A stretch of 21,248 bases of DNA from Deltaproteobacteria bacterium. GTDB taxonomy: Bacteria > Desulfobacterota > Desulfobacteria > Desulfobacterales > JAFDCJ01. The stretch spans positions 1 to 21,248 of the forward strand of contig JAJRVC010000103.1 in the NCBI GenBank assembly GCA_024277475.1, given 5' to 3'. Of this stretch, positions 16,176 to 21,248 are shown one piece after another; positions within the stretch are counted from its first letter, which is position 1; each line of letters opens with the position of its first letter. Under the pieces are notes generated by a model, which worked only from the letters and a program-made list of their open reading frames with translations, was not told the origin of the DNA and searched no databases. The position numbers and the translations under genes are program-made.

Positions 16176-16325
16176 ACTTCTCTCCAACCATCTTTTTGTT
16201 GAAATCGTTTCTAATCATCGCAGGGCATGGCAGGCACTCGACTGGATTTCGGATCCTATCGATTTTGCACCGTCATTCACCTGCTTTGCCAACTACGCGC
16301 TCTTTCCATTCTTCCGCGGGCTTGC

Positions 16326-16348
16326 TATTGATGATCAATATTTTTTTT
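16326..16348 (+). terminator. Weak AT-rich terminator candidate for the liv operon
   Basis: TATTG-ATGAT-CAATA is a five-base-pair hairpin followed directly by eight T. It lies 150 bases past the livF stop in the convergent gap (16176-16397). The stem is short and AT-rich, so efficiency would be low. No other gene is visible in this 222-base gap. Confidence 0.35.
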
Positions 16349-16397
16349 ATTTTTATAGCGCTTTGCTAAACGGTTCAATCAAGTATTTCTTAATAGA

Positions 16398-19049
16398 TCA
16401 AATCAAATTCAAAATTTGACTAAATTTTTCATCAAATTGATCATCTCGAAACCAGTATCGCAGTTCCTGAAAACGTGTCCGAAATTTTACCACATCGTCT
16501 TTTACCGCCTTTTGGTGTATAACGACATCGGCCGTGAGTTGCGCCAACTCCTGAAAGTCCCCGACCTCCATCCCAAAACGAGTCATCTCGGCTACCCCCA
16601 TTCGAAGGGCTCCGGAAGCCGAAAAGCTATCGTCTTCAGGACCGGCTTGATAATTGCAAATAATATGATTGTCTTCCAACCGCCGGGCGATCGCCGGTCC
16701 CTGAGCATATCCGATTTCTACCACCACCTGATGGGTTTCTGTGAAATCCAGGGCTGGGTCGCCGGCGACCTTCAAACCGCATTCATTCAGCGCCCGAGCA
16801 AAGGCTTTGGCGTTTGTGGTCACCTTGCGTTGATATTCATCTTTGAAGTAGTTCATTTCATAGACGGCCATCAATAGACCCACCATGGTTCCCAGATGGT
16901 GATTGGAAACCGAGCCGGGGAACGTTCTTCTTTCGAGAGCCTCCCACAGCGCATATCGCTCTTCGCTTTCCAAATAGCGGCTGCCCACAATGCCGCGCTG
17001 GGTGCCAAAAAAAGTTTTGTGGGTCGAGCCTGTGACTAAATCAGCGCCTTCGACAAAAGGTTCTTGGAAATATGGTCCAATAAGCCCCAGGACATGGGCC
17101 ATGTCATACATCAATACCGCGTCAATCCCCTGGTCGTCCAAGAATTGACGCACTTCCTTGATTGGTTCTTTGGTGATGACCATGCTTTTTCCAAAAACAA
17201 TCAATTCTGGTCGATTTTCATCGATCAGCTTTAACGTGAGAGGTAAATCGGTCTTATTAGGATTTTCCGCCAGCACCGGGAAATTAACAACCGCCGGACG
17301 TTCAGTGAGAGGGTCACGGGCGACATAATCTTTTAGGGCTCCCATGGGTTGCGAGCTGAGGTGGCCGCCTTTGCCGATATGGTTAGTCATCACTTTGCGA
17401 ATCCGTCTGGGTTCACGCTTTCGATCGGCCCGATTGATATAATCCAGCATAGCGCTGAAGACCGCCGTATTGGCCATTTGCCCGCTTATTGTTCGGGTTT
17501 CAACTTCGGCGCAGCCTAAAAATTCTTTAAGTTCCTTCACCAGCAACGCTTCCACTTCATCGATAAAACCGGCGCCCTGGTAGTAGAAAACCTCGGCATC
17601 ATAGAAAGCTTTCACTTTCTTGTGCTCGGCATACCGAAAGGATGGATCCATGATCGAAAGCAGGCGCACAAGCGGTGAGGCCGTCATCTCGGAAGGAATG
17701 AGGTTAATGCATTCTTTCTGCCGCCAGAGCGAATTGACGATAGCGTTTTTTAATAGATTAACGGCTTCTGATTTCCGGGTGTCGATTTTGAATTGACGTT
17801 GATCCCGTTTGTGGTCGAAAAGGATCGGCCGGGCATAAGGCGGCGATTCGCCTCGCATGTGATGCGGGACCACAACAGCCTTCACCCGTTTACCCCGAAT
17901 TTCGATAGTCAGCTCATCATCTATTAGGATGTCGCTGTCGAGATAGGCCAAGCAAATGGAGCGTTTTTGACTCTGGTTTGCCTGTGTGGCGGTTAAGCCT
18001 GAACCTTCAAACTGCCAAAAGGGAATCATGGTGCCGCTGGTGACGTCGCCGACATTCTGTTCGTCCTTGTAAACTTTGTCTCCCTGGCGGGCGATGCCCC
18101 GCCCGGCAAGTGCCACGGAGAAAATCATACGGGGAAGGTTTTGGATGCCCGAAAAATCCCGGTACAGGAATTTTTTGAATGCATCGTGTTGCTTCCTCAG
18201 TTCTTCGCAACCGACAAAATTTCCCTTCAATTTTGAAAAGCTCACGCTGAACTTGGCCAGCGGACAGGCAAAGATCGGTATTTCCCGACCCCCAGTATCA
18301 TCTCCAAGCTCATGCCCGTAAAGAGGTAGTCCGGCTTCCAACCGCAAGGTATCCCGCGCGCCAAGCCCCACGGGGGCCGCGCCCTTGGCCACCAGTAGAT
18401 CCCACAACATCGGCGCCCTATCGCTTTCGATGAACATTTCAAACCCCAAGGGTTCACCGGTATATCCTGTTCGGGCGATCCTTACCGTCGCATCATCAAT
18501 AGTTGCAATGCTCACCGCATTGCGGACCGGTTCCGGCAGCCGACCGGACTGGATAAGCTCCTTTAGAATCCCGCGGGAGGCGGGACCTTGTAAGGCTATC
18601 ATCGCAATATCATCACTGCGATCGGTCATCTCCACTCCACCAAAAGTATTTAGCTGGGCCTGCAAGTGGTCCCAGTCCTTGCCGCGGTTAGCGGCATTGA
18701 CCACTATCATGTATTCATCATCAAAGAAGCGGTAAAGATAGGAATCATCTATGGCCCCGCCGGTTTGGCTGGCAATAAAGGTGTATTGAGAACCTGTTTC
18801 CGGTTTATCAAGGGCCTGGGCGTTATTGGTCAGAACATGTTGCAGAAAATCCAACGCTTTCAAACCCCTAATTATAAAGCGTCCCATATGTGAAACATCA
18901 AACAATCCGGCTTTCTTGCGGGTGGCAAGATGCTCTTTCAAAATGCCATTTTCGTACATAACAGGCATTTCATACCCGCCAAAATTTACCATCTTTGCGC
19001 CGTGGGCAATATGACGCTCATAAAGAACTGTCCGTTGCAGGGTGTCCAT
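16398..19049 (-). CDS. Fused aminomethyltransferase (GcvT) and serine hydroxymethyltransferase (GlyA)
   Basis: 883 residues without a frame break. Residues 1-about 410 form a complete T-protein: RTVLYERHIAHGAKMVNFGGYEMPV, the folate-site aspartates in IDDSYLY (D101/D102), RTGYTGE, GLGARDTLRLEAGLPLYGHEL, and a C-terminal barrel ending ESPPYARP. Residues about 425-883 form a PLP enzyme of the SHMT family: CINLIPSEMTAS, ISGQMAN, GGHLSSQ, YDMAHVLG (D649, H652) and STHKTFFGTQRG with PLP lysine K678. The two halves share 5,10-methylene-THF, so the fusion could pass it from glycine cleavage to a second glycine to make serine, or the reverse. The SHMT half is divergent: IPSE replaces the usual IASE and FFGTQRG replaces LRGPRGG. 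AAAGGA precedes the ATG by about 8 bases. It follows the aminotransferase gene after a 128-base repeat-bearing leader. Confidence 0.9.
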   Translation of the reverse strand: MDTLQRTVLYERHIAHGAKMVNFGGYEMPVMYENGILKEHLATRKKAGLFDVSHMGRFIIRGLKALDFLQHVLTNNAQALDKPETGSQYTFIASQTGGAIDDSYLYRFFDDEYMIVVNAANRGKDWDHLQAQLNTFGGVEMTDRSDDIAMIALQGPASRGILKELIQSGRLPEPVRNAVSIATIDDATVRIARTGYTGEPLGFEMFIESDRAPMLWDLLVAKGAAPVGLGARDTLRLEAGLPLYGHELGDDTGGREIPIFACPLAKFSVSFSKLKGNFVGCEELRKQHDAFKKFLYRDFSGIQNLPRMIFSVALAGRGIARQGDKVYKDEQNVGDVTSGTMIPFWQFEGSGLTATQANQSQKRSICLAYLDSDILIDDELTIEIRGKRVKAVVVPHHMRGESPPYARPILFDHKRDQRQFKIDTRKSEAVNLLKNAIVNSLWRQKECINLIPSEMTASPLVRLLSIMDPSFRYAEHKKVKAFYDAEVFYYQGAGFIDEVEALLVKELKEFLGCAEVETRTISGQMANTAVFSAMLDYINRADRKREPRRIRKVMTNHIGKGGHLSSQPMGALKDYVARDPLTERPAVVNFPVLAENPNKTDLPLTLKLIDENRPELIVFGKSMVITKEPIKEVRQFLDDQGIDAVLMYDMAHVLGLIGPYFQEPFVEGADLVTGSTHKTFFGTQRGIVGSRYLESEERYALWEALERRTFPGSVSNHHLGTMVGLLMAVYEMNYFKDEYQRKVTTNAKAFARALNECGLKVAGDPALDFTETHQVVVEIGYAQGPAIARRLEDNHIICNYQAGPEDDSFSASGALRMGVAEMTRFGMEVGDFQELAQLTADVVIHQKAVKDDVVKFRTRFQELRYWFRDDQFDEKFSQILNLI

Positions 19050-19092
19050 TACAAAATTCCTTTAAAATTCATTTCAAAAAACGATTGAGTTT

Positions 19093-19116
19093 GGGGTGGA
19101 AGACGTAACCATCCCC
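19093..19116. promoter_or_regulatory. Hairpin in the gcvT-glyA leader
   Basis: GGGGTGG (19093-19099) pairs with CCA-t-CCCC (19109-19116) around a nine-base loop, one base bulged. It lies beside the 28-bp repeats, between the aminotransferase stop and the fusion gene start. No T-run follows in the gene's direction, so it is a possible leader structure and not a terminator. Confidence 0.35.
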
Positions 19117-19168
19117 TCTTCTTTTTAGAAGAACAGAGAACCCCTCTTCTTTTTAGAAGAACAGAGAA
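19113..19168. repeat. Two perfect 28-bp tandem repeats, each with a hairpin
   Basis: The 28-base unit at 19113-19140 is repeated exactly at 19141-19168. Each unit starts with CCCC, contains the palindrome TCTTCT-TTTT-AGAAGA, and ends with ACAGAGAA-like sequence. The identity of both copies implies a recent duplication or strong constraint. They stand about 64 bases upstream of the gcvT-glyA start and 10 bases after the aminotransferase stop. Confidence 0.85.
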
Positions 19169-19177
19169 CGAATTTAT

Positions 19178-20374
19178 CTATTTCCGGTTTTCAATAAATG
19201 CTTTAAATTTTTTGAGACTCTCCTTGATTTCTGGAATATCGATACCTGAATAGGCCATTCTAATATAGTAGTTGTCTTCACCCGGCAGGGGGCGGCCAAA
19301 ATGCAGGCGGGTGCAAAAGGAAACGCCGGTTTCTTCCAGGACAGTTTTGCGAAAATTATCGTAGTCGGTCAGGCCCGTTTTTTTCATGGCGCCGGTGACA
19401 TTCGGCCACAGATAAAAAGTGGTGTTGGGCCGCAGGCAGTGCACCCCTTCAATGGTGTTGAGAAAATCTACAGTCGTATTGCGCCGTTCTTTGAGGGTCG
19501 TTAAAATTTGTTTGGCTTCGGTTTGGTCACCGGTCAACCCCTCGATGGCGGCGTACTGGACAAAATGGTTGGAGCAGGACTCCTCGTTGACATTGAGTTT
19601 GATGATGACATTGATGATTTCTTGGGGGCCGACGGTGGCCCCCAGGCGCCAGCCGGTCATGGCAAACTTTTTGGAAAACGTATACAAAATTACGCAGCGT
19701 TCACGCATCCCGGGCAGTGATACTATGGATTTGCTTTTCCCGTCGTAGCGGATGTCGAAATAGGCCTCATCACATAAAACATACAGATCGTGTTTGAGCA
19801 CCAGCTCGGCAATCTGTTCCAACTCCTTAGACGAGCATTCCGCGCCGGTGGGGTTTTGCAGGTCGTTGAGCACCAGCAGTTTGGAGCGGGGCGTGATCCG
19901 GTCGGCAAGCATATCCGTGTCGATATCGAATTTATCCTTGCCCTCGATGTAGCCATAGGGTACGGCCTTGCCGCCATGAAACTCAATTTGAGATTCATAA
20001 ATCGGATATCCCGGGTTAGGGTAAAGCACCTCGTCTCCCGGGTTCATCATCGTCAGGAAAAATTTGCTGATGGTGGGCTTTCCGCCCGGCTGGATGGCCA
20101 CATTCTCCATGGAATACTGGACATCGCGACTGGTGCCGATATCATCCGCCAGGAGCTCGCGCAGTCGGGGCACACCCGCATTGGGGCAATAGTTGGTCCG
20201 GCCGTCCCGCATGGCTTTGATGCCGGCCTCGAGAACGTTGGCCGGGGTTTTGAGGTTCAAGTCTCCCAGGTGAAACGGATAGACCTTATTGCCCCTGGCG
20301 GCAAAGGCCGCGGCTTCGGCTGAAACGGCAAAGGCTGTTTCGGTACCCAAACGATCGACTCGATCTGCTATCAT
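19178..20374 (-). CDS. Class I/II PLP-dependent aminotransferase
   Basis: 398 residues, full length. Fold type I markers: YCPNAGVPRLRELLA, GGKPTISKFFLTMMNPGDEVLYPNPGYP split across residues 98-124, N174 in NDLQNPTGA, D202 and Y205 in CDEAYFDI, the PLP lysine K235 in YTFSKKFAMTGWRLG, and the carboxylate-binding arginine in YYIRMAYSG. Members use aspartate, alanine, aromatic or other amino acids; the sequence does not fix the substrate. The genes around it suggest serine-to-hydroxypyruvate or glyoxylate/glycine transamination. It starts 23 bases after the stop of the hydroxypyruvate reductase gene, in the same operon. The base composition looks more GC-rich than the liv genes. Confidence 0.9.
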   Translation of the reverse strand: MIADRVDRLGTETAFAVSAEAAAFAARGNKVYPFHLGDLNLKTPANVLEAGIKAMRDGRTNYCPNAGVPRLRELLADDIGTSRDVQYSMENVAIQPGGKPTISKFFLTMMNPGDEVLYPNPGYPIYESQIEFHGGKAVPYGYIEGKDKFDIDTDMLADRITPRSKLLVLNDLQNPTGAECSSKELEQIAELVLKHDLYVLCDEAYFDIRYDGKSKSIVSLPGMRERCVILYTFSKKFAMTGWRLGATVGPQEIINVIIKLNVNEESCSNHFVQYAAIEGLTGDQTEAKQILTTLKERRNTTVDFLNTIEGVHCLRPNTTFYLWPNVTGAMKKTGLTDYDNFRKTVLEETGVSFCTRLHFGRPLPGEDNYYIRMAYSGIDIPEIKESLKKFKAFIENRK

Positions 20375-20397
20375 TACTTTTTCCTTTTCCTATTTAA

Positions 20398-21248
20398 CTA
20401 TTCACCGAAAATCGGCAATTTAAGATCATCGGCATTGACGATACTCGGTGCAGCATCGGGCGCATCGGTTTCCAAAAACGGCAAAATATCCGGCTGGTTC
20501 CAGACCGGATATCCCATCAGCAGTGCAGCGACGTTGCTGGCTGCCAGGGTGGTCATGCCTTCTCTGGTCCAGCGGGTGGCCGACGCGATATGGGGAACGA
20601 TGAGCACATTGTTCAGTTCGTCCAGCCCCGGATTTAGATCCGGTTCATCTTCGAACACGTCCAGACCAGCCCGGAAATTCGGATGCTTGCGGCAATGGGT
20701 AACCAGGGCCGCTTCATCGATCACAGGACCCCGGCTGGTGTTTACCAGAATGGCGTTTGCTTTCATCAGCGCCAGGCGCTCGGCATTGATTAAATGGTGG
20801 GTGGATTCATCCAGCACGGTATGCACACTGACACAGTCGGCTTCCCGCAAAAGGTCCTCGATGTTATCCACGCGTTTGCAGGATACCGGTTCTTCCCCGC
20901 GGGATATGAGAAAATCGCTGTAAACCGCGATATACTCTTCCAGGTCTTTGTTGGGATAAGGGTCATGATAAACCAGATTCATCTTGTGCCCTTCGACCAT
21001 CATGCGAGCGTAGGTGGCGCCGATGCGACCGGCACCGATAACGCCCACCGTTTTGCGCCACAGGAGTTCTCCCAGAAAAAGGGTCATCAGCCAGCCTTTG
21101 TATTTGCCGGCCCGCAGAAACCGTTCGGCTTCACCGGTGCGGCGGGCGGCCGCAAAGGTCAGGGTCACGGCCATTTGGGCCGTGGTTTCCGTTAAAACCC
21201 CCGGTGTGTTTCCCACCGGTATTGCGTGTCTGGTGGCGGCCGCCACAT
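20398..21248 (-). CDS. D-2-hydroxyacid dehydrogenase, hydroxypyruvate reductase-like, partial (N-terminus beyond right edge)
   Basis: The last 283 or so codons of a gene that enters from the right edge. The visible part opens with GNTPGVLTETTAQMAV, then the NAD(P)-binding TVGVIGAGRIGATYARMMVEG, catalytic arginine in NTSRGPVIDEAAL, the acidic partner in GLDVFEDEP, and catalytic histidine in VPHIASATRWTREGM. The extended insert after the Rossmann glycines and the tail with PSIVNADDLKLPIFGE closely recall plant peroxisomal hydroxypyruvate reductase as I remember it. The reaction would be hydroxypyruvate to D-glycerate, or glyoxylate to glycolate. With the aminotransferase and SHMT this suggests a serine-to-glycerate branch. 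The GTG at 21246 is likely an internal valine, not a start. Confidence 0.88.
   Translation of the reverse strand, partial: VAAATRHAIPVGNTPGVLTETTAQMAVTLTFAAARRTGEAERFLRAGKYKGWLMTLFLGELLWRKTVGVIGAGRIGATYARMMVEGHKMNLVYHDPYPNKDLEEYIAVYSDFLISRGEEPVSCKRVDNIEDLLREADCVSVHTVLDESTHHLINAERLALMKANAILVNTSRGPVIDEAALVTHCRKHPNFRAGLDVFEDEPDLNPGLDELNNVLIVPHIASATRWTREGMTTLAASNVAALLMGYPVWNQPDILPFLETDAPDAAPSIVNADDLKLPIFGE

Noticed and set aside
16176..16397. Open frame of about 75 codons on the plus strand in the convergent gap
   Set aside because: No plausible start codon with a ribosome site and no recognisable motif; most likely a chance open frame.
19113..19168. CRISPR-like repeat
   Set aside because: Only two units, directly adjacent with no spacer between them, and no cas genes nearby.

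Overview
This window is a catabolic island for an N-methylated amino compound. It links a branched-chain-type ABC importer and a creatininase to a four-subunit sarcosine oxidase, the glycine cleavage system and a glycine-to-serine-to-glycerate branch. The organism looks like a Desulfobacterota (Desulfobacterales-like) bacterium. The best clue is the regulator at 8386-10146: three PAS domains joined by a characteristic linker to a LuxR helix-turn-helix, an architecture I associate with that group. No marker gene is present, so the taxonomy is inference.

Layout. (1) Positions 1-8222, all minus strand, read from right to left: soxB, soxD, soxA and soxG (sarcosine oxidase beta, delta, alpha, gamma), a YbaK-type aminoacyl-tRNA deacylase, a second SoxB/DadA-like flavin oxidoreductase, gcvH and the start of gcvPA, which runs off the left edge. 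Stop/start overlaps (ATGA, TAATG) and short gaps make most of this one operon. (2) 8386-10146, minus: the PAS-LuxR regulator. (3) 10147-10629: a divergent intergenic region with a 126-bp tandem duplication, a palindrome repeated in both copies, and a small GC-rich palindromic insertion. (4) 10630-16175, plus: livH, livM, livG, livK, creatininase, livF, a complete LIV-type importer with the amidohydrolase lodged between the binding protein and the second ATPase. (5) 16398-21248, minus, convergent with the liv operon: a fused aminomethyltransferase-serine hydroxymethyltransferase, a class I/II aminotransferase, and the C-terminal part of a hydroxypyruvate reductase-like dehydrogenase that runs off the right edge.

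How the genes could work together (inference from family roles): the importer brings in a creatinine/creatine-like or other N-methyl solute; creatininase opens creatinine to creatine; an enzyme not seen here (creatinase) would release sarcosine; SoxBDAG demethylates sarcosine to glycine and passes the carbon to tetrahydrofolate; GcvH/GcvPA with the GcvT-SHMT fusion cleaves glycine and/or makes serine; the aminotransferase and the hydroxypyruvate reductase could carry serine to glycerate. The YbaK protein and the second flavoenzyme have no assigned place in this route.

The main oddities are the GcvT-SHMT fusion, a true creatininase signature inside a LIV operon, a sarcosine 'oxidase' in what may be an anaerobe, and several structured repeats in three leader regions.
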